Below are positions 53,124-61,500 of a stretch of 64,000 nucleotides of DNA, one piece after another (within the stretch, counting starts at the first letter, position 1; each line of letters starts with the position of its first letter). This stretch comes from an uncultured Collinsella sp. (lineage in GTDB: Bacteria; Actinomycetota; Coriobacteriia; Coriobacteriales; Coriobacteriaceae), in NCBI GenBank assembly GCA_900540845.1, contig UQHS01000002.1, positions 105,638 to 169,637 of the forward strand, in the 5' to 3' direction. A program made the translations under genes and the position numbers. Under the pieces are notes generated by a model. The model did no database searches. It was not told the origin of the DNA and saw only the letters and a program-made list of their open reading frames with translations.

Positions 53124-53432
53124 TTAGCCCAGAGCATCATCGACATAATCCTGCGACTGGTGGAACACATGGAGGATCTTGAGGCAATCATCAACAAAGG
53201 AATAGATCGCGACGTACCTGCCCACGCGAAACGAACGATAGCCCCGTTGCGCAAGCTCAGGGTGAGGACATAGCGGATGGGCAGAGGGAAACGAGCGGGC
53301 AAGCTCAGCCTGATGCTTGAACTCTCCAAGAAAGGAACTTGCCGCACCTGGGGAGGCCAGCTCCTGTTCGAGATATTGGGCAATGCCGCTTATCTCCAGG
53401 GCAGCACTCTTTGAGATGGCGAGTCTAATCAT
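53124..53432 (-). CDS. ParE/RelE-family toxin
   Basis: A 102-residue toxin of the type II toxin-antitoxin class. Pattern: IRLAISKSAALEISGIAQYLEQEL, then YRSFRVGRYVAIYSFVDDCLKILHVFH, characteristic of ParE/RelE plasmid-stabilisation toxins. The start overlaps the antitoxin stop by 8 nt. ParE members inhibit gyrase and RelE members cleave mRNA; which applies here is not decided from sequence. Confidence 0.82.
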   Translation of the reverse strand: MIRLAISKSAALEISGIAQYLEQELASPGAASSFLGEFKHQAELARSFPSAHPLCPHPELAQRGYRSFRVGRYVAIYSFVDDCLKILHVFHQSQDYVDDALG

Positions 53433-53694
53433 CGTAACGTTCCAGTAGCGCATCTAAATAGGCATCGCCATCGAGATACGCACCAGAATCAAACTCAACC
53501 TCCGCGCGATCCAGCCGACGCATGAGGCGTTCATGGGCAAGTTCGTTTTTAAGGCCATCGTAAGCCTCGGGCGTCATGACGACCAAGGCGTCGCGCCCGT
53601 TACGCGTAACCGTCACCGGGTCTTTGGAGCCCTCAACAACTGCGAGGAATTTCGCAGTGTCCTTAAGCTCGCGGACAGGAACGCAAAGCGCCAT
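53425..53694 (-). CDS. Phd/YefM-family antitoxin
   Basis: An 89-residue antitoxin. The N-terminus VPVRELKDTAKFLAVVEGSKDPVTVTRNGRDALVVMTPEAYDGL matches the Phd/YefM DNA-binding domain; the acidic C-terminus (EVEFDSGAYLDGDAYLDALLE) would cover the toxin. AAGGAGG lies just upstream. It precedes the toxin and would autoregulate through the palindrome at 53710-53731. Confidence 0.85.
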   Translation of the reverse strand: MALCVPVRELKDTAKFLAVVEGSKDPVTVTRNGRDALVVMTPEAYDGLKNELAHERLMRRLDRAEVEFDSGAYLDGDAYLDALLERYDD

Positions 53695-53709
53695 AGTGAC
53701 CTCCTTACA

Positions 53710-53731
53710 TCGTGGCTATATTGTACCACGA
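53710..53731 (-). promoter_or_regulatory. Promoter/operator of the Phd-ParE pair
   Basis: A palindrome TCGTGG-N10-CCACGA encloses a minus-strand TACAAT -10 box (53726-53721), about 15 nt before the antitoxin ribosome-binding site. This is the expected arrangement for autorepression. Confidence 0.55.
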
Positions 53732-53929
53732 GATACGAAACCCGCTAAAACAGCGGCGAAATCCACCAACATGCCCACGTTGACATGTACAGAATTGATA
53801 CCTCCCAGATGCGAGAAATGATATACGCTCGAGTAACGCAGGCTGCGCCTCAAGATGGTTCGTGGGCGTACAGTCCGGCTTGGCAAGCAATGCGAGGCGG
53901 CAAGCGAGATTCGAAGGGAAGGGTCGCTG

Positions 53930-55348
53930 GTGAGCATGTGCGCGAAAGAGCAGATATCCGCTCGAACGAAGAGCTTCAGGCGGCGTGGCATTGCGTTTGC
54001 CATGGCGTCGGGCGCGTGCTACGGACTCTACACGACGTTTCTCACACTGGCGCAGACACAGGGCACATGGCCTCAATGGCTTGCGGGGCACACCTGGGCA
54101 GGGCACGAAGCGCTGTCGCCCTTCACCGCGACGTTTGCCATGGCCGCACTCGCGGCGGGCTTAAACGACCTGTTCAGCGGAATTTGGTCGCTTGCCGTAT
54201 GTGCAAAAAACGGCCAGATGGGCGACCTTGTCAAAACCGAAGCGACCAAACCGGGGCGGATCATGATGGTGAGCGCCGCGATTGGAGGACCATTCGCCGC
54301 GACCTGCTATGTCGTGGCGCTCAACGCCGCCACGCAGGCTGGCAGCCCGGGCGTCATCGTGCCCATCGCAGCCCTCAATGTGACGGTGGGAGCCATACTT
54401 GGCCGCGTCATGTTCAAACAACAGCTAAATGGAAAGTCAGCCCTCGGTGTTGCCATATGCCTTGCCGCTGGTGCGCTCATAGGAGGAGCGAGCGTGACCT
54501 CCATGGGACCCGCTGCGGCGATGGCCTGCGCGTTTGCGCTGCTTGCGGCCATCGGATGGGGTTTTGAGGGGTGCGTCGCGGGCTTTGGCACCGCGCTGAT
54601 CGACTATCGGATCGGAATCGCGACCAGGCAACTCACGGCGGGCGTGCTCGAGGCCGCCGTGCTCTTCCCCATGCTTATGGCGATCGGGGGCGACAGAAAC
54701 GCGCTTCCCACGGTGGCCCGCGCAGCCCTGATGAGCCCCGCCTTGCCCATATTTGCCCTATCCGGTCTGTTCGCCATGCCGGCGTACTCGCTTTGGTACA
54801 AGGGCAATTCCATGTGCGGGGCCGCACTGGGCATGGCCTGCAATGGCATGTACGCGTTTTGGGCTCCATTGTTCATGTGGCTGCTGTTGGGCGTCGCAGG
54901 CATCGGCGGCATGCCGCAAAACTACCCGCCGCTCTCCCCCGCCCAATGGATTGGCGCGGGCGTTATGGTTGCGGGCATATTGTTCATCGCATGGGGGCAA
55001 CGGTCGAACGGACCCGATCAAAAGGGCGAAGTCGAGGCCAAGCACCAAGAGGCACCGATGTGCAAGGCGGCCCTTATCCCACTCGACGCGAAGCGCCAGC
55101 CTGTAAGTTACGCGATTGTCCTGTTGCTCGCCGACGGAACTGCTCGCAATGCGGGCGATGTCGTCCGCGAGCTCACGCCACTATATGGACCACACAGACA
55201 GTTGACGGAGGGCGCCGCAAAAGACGCGTTGGCGACGGGCCAGGAGAACGGCCTGCTCTCTATTGCCACGGAAGATGCTGCCGAGCAGGAGCCGCGGTAC
55301 GAAATTACTCAGTTTGGGCTGGAGACGGTGCGCGCTTACCTGCGATAA
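53930..55348 (+). CDS. EamA/DMT-family transporter with extra C-terminal domain
   Basis: A 472-residue membrane protein with about ten helices in two halves, as in drug/metabolite transporters (GIAFAMASGACYGLYTTFLTLA; later WIGAGVMVAGILFIAWGQ). The substrate is unknown. After the last helix (about 365) comes an 85-residue cytoplasmic domain (YAIVLLLADGTARNAGDVVREL ... YEITQFGLETVRAYL) that looks like a winged helix. The start is taken as GTG 53930 (AAGGG 6 nt upstream); ATG 53936 is also possible. It is divergent from the toxin-antitoxin pair, and no linked gene suggests a substrate. Confidence 0.78.
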   Translation: MSMCAKEQISARTKSFRRRGIAFAMASGACYGLYTTFLTLAQTQGTWPQWLAGHTWAGHEALSPFTATFAMAALAAGLNDLFSGIWSLAVCAKNGQMGDLVKTEATKPGRIMMVSAAIGGPFAATCYVVALNAATQAGSPGVIVPIAALNVTVGAILGRVMFKQQLNGKSALGVAICLAAGALIGGASVTSMGPAAAMACAFALLAAIGWGFEGCVAGFGTALIDYRIGIATRQLTAGVLEAAVLFPMLMAIGGDRNALPTVARAALMSPALPIFALSGLFAMPAYSLWYKGNSMCGAALGMACNGMYAFWAPLFMWLLLGVAGIGGMPQNYPPLSPAQWIGAGVMVAGILFIAWGQRSNGPDQKGEVEAKHQEAPMCKAALIPLDAKRQPVSYAIVLLLADGTARNAGDVVRELTPLYGPHRQLTEGAAKDALATGQENGLLSIATEDAAEQEPRYEITQFGLETVRAYLR

Positions 55349-55593
55349 GACGATAGCCATGCTGCATACATCTATCGACCTGGGCATGTGGTTTGCAGCG
55401 ATATTCGCTGTCGACACAGATCACCTTGATAACGACGCCAAGATACCGACCCCTCGCAGCGCCCATAGCAGTGCTCGAACGCGTCGTTACGGCTTTGTCC
55501 TCGATAGAATCAAGCGATGCCAGCAATAGCGCAAAAGAATAACCATAAGTTAATATATATGTTAATTTGAAATCATCCGACCATCCGATGTCT

Positions 55594-55599
55594 TATACT
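55594..55599 (+). promoter_or_regulatory. Candidate -10 box of the toxin-antitoxin(-chaperone) module
   Basis: TATACT, 21 nt before the toxin ATG, in the AT-rich 55530-55620 region. A TTGAAA lies 21 nt upstream, too far for an ideal -35. The preceding 55349-55530 contains no recognisable gene. Confidence 0.4.
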
Positions 55600-55620
55600 A
55601 ATGACATGAAGGGAGGGCGC

Positions 55621-56034
55621 ATGGACGATGGGTACCGTCTTCAGGCATATACAACCCCAAATGGCAATACCTTCTGGGAGCTCACTAACGGGACACCCCC
55701 ACATGGTGATTTTGCAAAAATGCTTCGATCTCCTCGCACTGCTCAAACGGCAGTTAACCTGATCAGACAAATCGACAAAATCATCGACTGCGGAATCAAA
55801 TCGTCTTGCGCCACGGGAAAACTTCGACTGCTAAATGCGGAGATAGGATTATACGAGGCCAAAGGATATGCTGGAGTTAACCGAGAAATGGCTTACATCG
55901 TGTATCAAGAGCCCCTCAAAGTGGTTCTACTCTTTTCGTTCAAAGGACATCAAGGAAGCGGGAATATTCACTCTGAGATAAGGAAGGCACGGCCTCTAGC
56001 AATAGTTGCCAACAAGCTAGTGAAACAGCTATAG
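55621..56034 (+). CDS. RelE/HigB-like toxin (putative)
   Basis: A 137-residue protein read as a HigB/RelE-fold toxin. The core KLRLLNAEIGLYEAKG ... REMAYIVYQEPLKVVLLFSFKGHQ ... IRKARPLAIVANKLVKQ follows the usual pattern of a 'glyE' turn, a basic strand, a hydrophobic strand ending in a Lys/His segment, and a final helix. The N-terminal 70 residues are less typical. GGGAGG lies 4-5 nt before the ATG. Toxin-first order and the following HTH gene match HigBA-type modules. The target (mRNA on ribosomes) is inferred from the family. Base composition is clearly more AT-rich than the neighbours. Confidence 0.62.
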   Translation: MDDGYRLQAYTTPNGNTFWELTNGTPPHGDFAKMLRSPRTAQTAVNLIRQIDKIIDCGIKSSCATGKLRLLNAEIGLYEAKGYAGVNREMAYIVYQEPLKVVLLFSFKGHQGSGNIHSEIRKARPLAIVANKLVKQL

Positions 56035-56083
56035 GCACATCATTCTGATTGATCAACATACTTTTGAATTGAAGAGGAAAAAC

Positions 56084-56974
56084 ATGAATGCAATCGACCT
56101 CACCAAGTTTGTAGAAGAAAACGAAACGGTGGAAACACGTGCATATAAGCACGCGCTTGACATCAGCTATCAAATCGTCGAAGAAATGGAGCGACAGGGT
56201 ATTAATCAAAAAATGCTCGCAGGAAAAATGGGCATCTCCCCTGCCCGGCTTTCAACGATGCTCAATACGCAGCCGAATATGACCCTCAAATCCATCGCTC
56301 AATTTGAGCTCGCCCTGGGCATCTATTTCGAATTCTCCTCGCAGGACCAAAATAAGCCTGAACACACCGTGGAGGGAATGCTGCCGCGCTCAAGAGGCCT
56401 GGACAACACGTATCTAAAAGAATTCAGCTGCGAGATCGAAGACCACTTGGACTGTAACTCGCCCTCTTCTGCAAGATTCTTACCCTGCCAACAGCCGCTT
56501 GATTGGATCACCATGGCATTGACGCTTTCCCCAATACAGTTCATTGACTCCAAATTGTTGCATATTTCTTTTGACGACACGAGTCAAAAGGGATTGCTGG
56601 AGCTTCAATCCGAGCCGAACGTCCAAAATACCGAAGAAAGGTATTTCGCCCTGAGCGTGAACCGTGATCTAGAGTACTCAGAGAAAGCTGAACTATTAAG
56701 CTGCATGGGAAGCTTGCAATTCAAATGGGACGTCCGCGTTTCAGAAGACAGTGATTCGCCCCTCATTGCCTCTGTCGAGGGGGCAATGGGCGCAGTAGCG
56801 ACCTGCCCACTCAACTTGGGAGATCGCGAGCTCGTTGAGAAAACCCTCGCAGCCAATACCCTCTCCTACATTTGGGCAAAGCTTCGCACCATAGTTGAGC
56901 AGCTATCCTCGCAATCAACCATCGGAACGCTCTCATTGCCCGCAATCGATCCACTGCAGCTGGTCGGAAAATAA
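56084..56974 (+). CDS. HTH antitoxin fused to a SecB-like chaperone domain (putative)
   Basis: A 296-residue protein. Residues about 33-75 are an XRE-type HTH (VEEMERQGINQKMLAGKMGIS, then LSTMLNT and MTLKSIAQFELALGI), as in HigA antitoxins. Residues about 150-296 resemble the SecB fold: a first strand with KLLHISFDD, two beta hairpins (YFALSVNRDLEY, QFKWDVRVSE, LIASVEGAMGAV) and a C-terminal NTLSYIWAKLRTIVEQLSSQS then TLSLPAIDPLQLV. This parallels the SecB NILFPYAREC ... LNLAPVNFDALF pattern. The start ATG 56084 follows GAGG; a TTG five codons earlier is less likely. The SecB reading is by eye and unconfirmed. Confidence 0.6.
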   Translation: MNAIDLTKFVEENETVETRAYKHALDISYQIVEEMERQGINQKMLAGKMGISPARLSTMLNTQPNMTLKSIAQFELALGIYFEFSSQDQNKPEHTVEGMLPRSRGLDNTYLKEFSCEIEDHLDCNSPSSARFLPCQQPLDWITMALTLSPIQFIDSKLLHISFDDTSQKGLLELQSEPNVQNTEERYFALSVNRDLEYSEKAELLSCMGSLQFKWDVRVSEDSDSPLIASVEGAMGAVATCPLNLGDRELVEKTLAANTLSYIWAKLRTIVEQLSSQSTIGTLSLPAIDPLQLVGK

Positions 56975-57037
56975 ACGGAATGCAGGGTAACTCGCACATG
57001 GAAGAACAGGTATCGGTATGAAATCGCTGATGAGGAC

Positions 57038-57288
57038 ATGCTGCACCTGCAGGCAACGATAGAAAATGCGCTCAACATCCTAAAATCATTCGGATCAGAA
57101 GAAGATGACTACGCTGGATTTGAACAATTCAAATCTTTAATTAGCGTGGACACCCTGAAGCCATGCAGCTCCTTGGATTTGATTACAAGAAAGCAATAGA
57201 CGATCCGTTAACGAAAGTGTGTGCGCAAGCGATAGAGAGCGCTTTGGGCGCGAGCCCCAATCGACAGCCGAAAAGGCACAAGAAGTAG
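57038..57288 (+). pseudogene. Frameshifted gene remnant, not recognised
   Basis: Two protein-like frames overlap. The first runs from ATG 57038 to TAG 57197-57199 (53 residues; helical, HLQATIENALNILKSFG). The second runs from ATG 57163 to TAG 57286-57288 (41 residues; MQLLGFDYKKAIDDPL). Reading would be continuous if one frame shift occurred near 57155-57165. This suggests one ancestral gene of about 85-100 residues. It may instead be chance; no family is recognised. Confidence 0.35.
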
Positions 57289-57332
57289 TCCCCCTACACA
57301 TTCCCTCTGCCAAAAAAGAAAGCTCGAGTTAC

Positions 57333-57527
57333 ATGCAACAGAATAATAAAGACCGAAAAGATTTCCATAAGGCGATGCCTTCCCACGATGCAGAAGAACG
57401 TGAAATCACATCATTCTTGCTCGATGTATTCGAAATAACACATCGACAGGAAGTCGCGACTGTTCTCAAAACTATACGTCGAGCAGCCCCATCTCATGAC
57501 AGATGGCGTCCCAGCGACGCTGGGTGA
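57333..57527 (+). pseudogene. Possible truncated gene fragment at island edge
   Basis: A 64-residue frame from ATG 57333. The first 45 or so residues (MQQNNKDRKDFHKAMPSH, EEREITSFLLDVFEITH) look protein-like and AT-rich. The end runs into the opposite-strand HD gene at 57472, so it looks like a gene cut at the junction. No ribosome-binding site. Confidence 0.25.
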
Positions 57528-58236
57528 GCTCGGACTCGAAATGCGGGCTCAGGCCGAAAGGCTCGCGCAAGAGCGCCTGCAGGTATCCCCTATCCCCCAG
57601 AGCCTTGCGGGACGAGGGCAACTCAAGCTCGAAGGCGAGGCAGACGGCACCCACAAGGCCGTCGAGCGACCCAGGGCGCTCATCGCGCGCGAGGCACCGG
57701 CGCTCGCCGAACGCCTCGAACGCCACGTCCGAGATCTCCCCGCGCGAGAATTCGTCGGGATCTATCCCCAACACCGCCTCGCAACTCGATTGGTTGAACA
57801 CGCGCAGGATATCCACCTTGTCGGCGTCCCGCGTGATGGTGCAGAAGAGGCGCTCGCGAGCGCTCAGACCCGACGGGAGCTTGAAGTCGCTGTGCAGTGC
57901 GACGGCGCGCTCGATGATGCGCGCCCATTCCGGATCGCTGGTGAAACTTGCCTTCTCGTCCTTGAGCACCTGGATCCCGAGCGCTGCATGGCTGCACGAG
58001 TCCGCGTCGCTGAACGTCCCCCATTGGCGCAGCTGCTCGAATCGCCCGATGTCGTGCAGCAGGCCGCACAGCCACGCGAGGTCGACGTCGGCCGGAGACA
58101 GGCCCTCCCCTCGCGCGATCTCGTCGCACAGCTCGGCAACCTCATAGGTATGCTCGACCTTGAGCGCGATCCGCTCATCCGAGACGTCGTAACGAGCGAC
58201 ATATGAATTGAATACATCTAAACACGATTCGCGCAT
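57472..58236 (-). CDS. HD-domain phosphohydrolase
   Basis: A 254-residue cytoplasmic protein with a metal-binding HD domain: His in KVEHTYEVAE (about 29), HD in GLLHDIGRFEQL (about 61-62), His in CSHAALGIQVL and in ALHSDFKL, then Asp in RDADKVDILRVF (about 137). Such proteins hydrolyse nucleotides or phosphoesters; the substrate is unknown. GGGGGA precedes the ATG. Base composition is typical of the chromosome, unlike the AT-rich region that meets its 3' end. Confidence 0.82.
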   Translation of the reverse strand: MRESCLDVFNSYVARYDVSDERIALKVEHTYEVAELCDEIARGEGLSPADVDLAWLCGLLHDIGRFEQLRQWGTFSDADSCSHAALGIQVLKDEKASFTSDPEWARIIERAVALHSDFKLPSGLSARERLFCTITRDADKVDILRVFNQSSCEAVLGIDPDEFSRGEISDVAFEAFGERRCLARDERPGSLDGLVGAVCLAFELELPSSRKALGDRGYLQALLREPFGLSPHFESELTQRRWDAICHEMGLLDV

Positions 58237-58431
58237 GGCGTCCCCCAGAAGAAATAGCCGCTGGTACCTTCAGTCCAATAGCAAACAAAGTTATGCAACT
58301 TGAAATGTAACAAGCATGACTCCCGTCACTCGCATTCATCGACAGCGGCCCAGAATTCACCTCCTTAAGCCCCTATCCCCAACGACGAAGGCCGGGTGGG
58401 GCGCCGCCCTCGTACCGCTTCTCAAGCCACG

Positions 58432-58470
58432 CAACAAAAGCCGGGCGGGGCGCTGTGCACCCCGCCCGGC
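58432..58470 (-). terminator. Terminator of the surface protein gene
   Basis: A perfect 11-bp stem GCCGGGCGGGG (58440-58450) with its complement (58460-58470), followed on the minus strand by TTTTGTTG. It lies 30 nt after the stop. The gap 58237-58431 has no gene. Confidence 0.8.
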
Positions 58471-58500
58471 ACGGAGCAAACGGGCGCTATCGACCTGCAG

Positions 58501-61500
58501 CTACTTGCGACGACCTATGCGGTCTATAAACGCCGCTGCAAGGGCCGCCAGTCCCGTCGAACCGACCGCAGCGGCGATCACTGCAGGGTCGCCCGTCATC
58601 GGGAGGTGGGGCTTCGCTGTCGCCGCGTTCGCATTGGACTCGCTGCCCTCCGGCTCAGGCTCCGGTTTAGGAGCAGGGTCAGGGTTCGGGTCAGGCGTGG
58701 GCTCGGGTGCAGGATCCGGATTGGGTTCGGGATCCGGGGTCGGATTCGGATCTGGCGTGGGCTCGGGTTCAGGCTCTGGGCCGGGCGTAGGCTCCGGATC
58801 GGGGTCCGGCTTCGGCTCGGGCTCCGGATCTGGCTGGGGCTCGGAATCGCCCTCAACGACAACCTTCACCTCAGTCTTCACCTCAGGATTCACGGCGCTC
58901 GAAACGGTGACAACCACCTCGCCGGCACCTTGAGCCAACAGCACACCGTTGGCATCGACGGTAACGACCGCGGCATCCGACGAGGTCCACGCCACGCTGC
59001 TGCTCGCGCCTTCCGGCTCGACCGAGAAGTTCAGCTTGAGCGTATCCCCCTTCTTGAGGATGACGCGCCCATCGGCCACGCCCTCACCCCAAACGGTGAT
59101 CGACTGAACGGGCACGCGCCCGGTGACAACGACCTTGAGCTCGGCCTTGAGGCCGCACGAGGTCATGCCGCTCACGACCTGCTCGCTCCCCTCCTTGCCC
59201 AAGACATGCGGAGCATCCCACGTGACGTCGAAATTCTTCTTGGACCCGTCCTTCATAACGACGGCCACCCGAGCGGGAAGCTTCTTGATGAGGGCGGAGA
59301 GCTTGGATCCCTCGCGCACCTCGATCACCTCGAGCGGGGCGACCTCCACCGGGACCTCGGCCGGATTCGCGACGACGTGTACGACGGCGCGGGCGGCCAC
59401 CTTCGAACCGACCAGACGGCCGCTGAGCTCGATGTCGCCCTCGGAATCGAGAGAATCGGCTGTGATGGGCGTCATGTCCCAAGCCTCGACGTCCACGACG
59501 CCCGTCGTGCCGTCATCGTAGAATACGGCGACCTTGCGAAGAAGCTGGGCGTCGACTTCCTCGGGCGAGACGCCCTCAGTCACTGTGAGTTCGAGCGGCT
59601 TGACCGATTTGACCGAACGGGGCTTAGGCGTCACGTTCACGTACGCGGCAGCCTCGATGCCCTCGACGCCATCGATCGCGCCCGTGACGCGGTACGAACC
59701 GGGAACGCCCGTATCGACTCCGGAAAGATCCCAGGTGACGGCGCACGCGGTAGCGCCCCCCATGCCCTGCGGGATGCCGGTCGCCGAGTCAAAGAGCGCG
59801 ATCATCTCCGGCAGGACATGGTTCAGGTCAGACCCCGCCACGACATTGACAACATACGCCTCGGGCTGGTTGTAGACGGGCTTGTCCGACTTGGCGCGAA
59901 CGGTGACGGTCGCCGTCACCGTTCCGTCGGGTGCGACGTTGATCTCGCTGTTGCCCACACGAAGCATCCTGACGGAACTCGCCGCATAGCCCTCGATGCG
60001 TCCCGTCGCCTCGAACGTGCCCGGCTCGGCGTACTTCTCGGCGGGAACGGGATCCCACACGATCGCAGCATAGGAGACCGTATCGTCGCTCATGCGTGCC
60101 GCGACGCGGCTGGGCAGCATGGGTCGCACGCCCTCCTGGGTCGCAACCTTGAGTTCGCCATTATCGAACGCCGCAGTGGGCGCTACGATGACGACCTTGC
60201 AGGACAGCTGGTGCCTCAGCTCGCCGAAGGAGCTCCTGATGGCGCCGTAGACCGTCGTGGTCTTTCCTGCATCTCCTGTATACACACTAGCGGAGATCCT
60301 GTCCCAGTTCGCATGCCCCATCGTGATGCTGCCGTCTGACCAGTGGATCGGCACCTCAAAAGGAAGCGACGGATAGACGCCGCTCGATGTCGAGACGTAC
60401 TCGGAGACGTCAATCCGGGTCACCTCCGCAACATGGACGGTGGCCTCCACATCAAAGCCCAAGTCTCTGATATGCCCCTTAACCTTGAACGTCGAACCCG
60501 CCTTCGAGTACAGAGACGGATCGACGTCCTCCCATTCGACCCAAGGATATAGGGAATGATCAGGGGTGAGCTCGATAACGACATTGCTCAGCTCAGGCTC
60601 GACGCCGGGCTCGGTCCAGACCTCAAGGCCCTCGACGACGTTAATCTCGTCGAGCACCTCGTACGCGACGGTCACCGGGACGTCTTCGGCATAGCCGATC
60701 TGAGTGGCATGGGCGACGCCGGAAATCGTTCCCGACTTGGACCAATCGACCGCAGAGGTATCCCACGTGACCTTGCAGCTCTTGTCGCCCTCGGTCCATC
60801 CGTCTTCGAGCTCCACCCTTACGCGGCCCTCCATCGGCAGGTGAGCCGAGGCGTCGTGGCCGCGTTTGGTATACACGGGCATGAATTCGAACTTGGGGTC
60901 GTGAACGACGCGGACCTTGACGTCCACGGGCTCATCGTACCCGGCAATATGGCCGGTCACGGTCATATCCGCCTGCGGGTTCTTATCGTACTCATCCCAC
61001 GTGACGGGCAACTCGGCCGCCGCCTGCCCGCTTTCCAGCATACCGCTCAAAGTCGTCGGCAGCACCAGCTCGCCACCAGCGGGAACGACGACCACCTGCG
61101 GAGGCCACACCTCGGTGAGCGCGCCAGTGGTGACCAGCGCCCGAACCCGCACGGTACTCTCGGCAATCGTGCCGCCCACCTCGTACGTCCCCGCAACGCC
61201 ATCGAGCAGCTCCTGCGGGAACGGATCCCACTTGACGGACTCGATGTACACCTGGTCACCGTTCTCGAGCACAAGCGACGTATTGTAATTCTTGATCTCC
61301 GCTGGAGCGCCGGGGTAATACCCTATCTCGGTCACGAGGTCGCTCTTCAGTCCCATCGCCTGAACATGGGCAACGATCTCGATATTCGACCCGAGAAGAT
61401 AGCCGTGGACATCGAACGTGCCCGGCTTACCGAAATCCTGCGGATCGGCGTTCTCCCACTGCGTCTTCGCGTATACGACCGTTCCGTCCCACATGGTCAC

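Noticed and set aside
53785..54567. 260-codon frame overlapping the transporter gene
   Set aside because: Arg/His/Cys-rich, no site and no family pattern; the transporter frame has regular hydrophobic helices.
57219..57332. Extension of the 57333 fragment upstream to a GTG at 57219
   Set aside because: It crosses the end of the other remnant, has no ribosome-binding site and poor composition.
58640..58860. Short-period DNA repeats resembling a CRISPR or satellite
   Set aside because: They encode the Pro-Glu/Pro-Asp wall-spanning tract of the LPxTG protein; spacing is 6-12 nt and there are no spacers.
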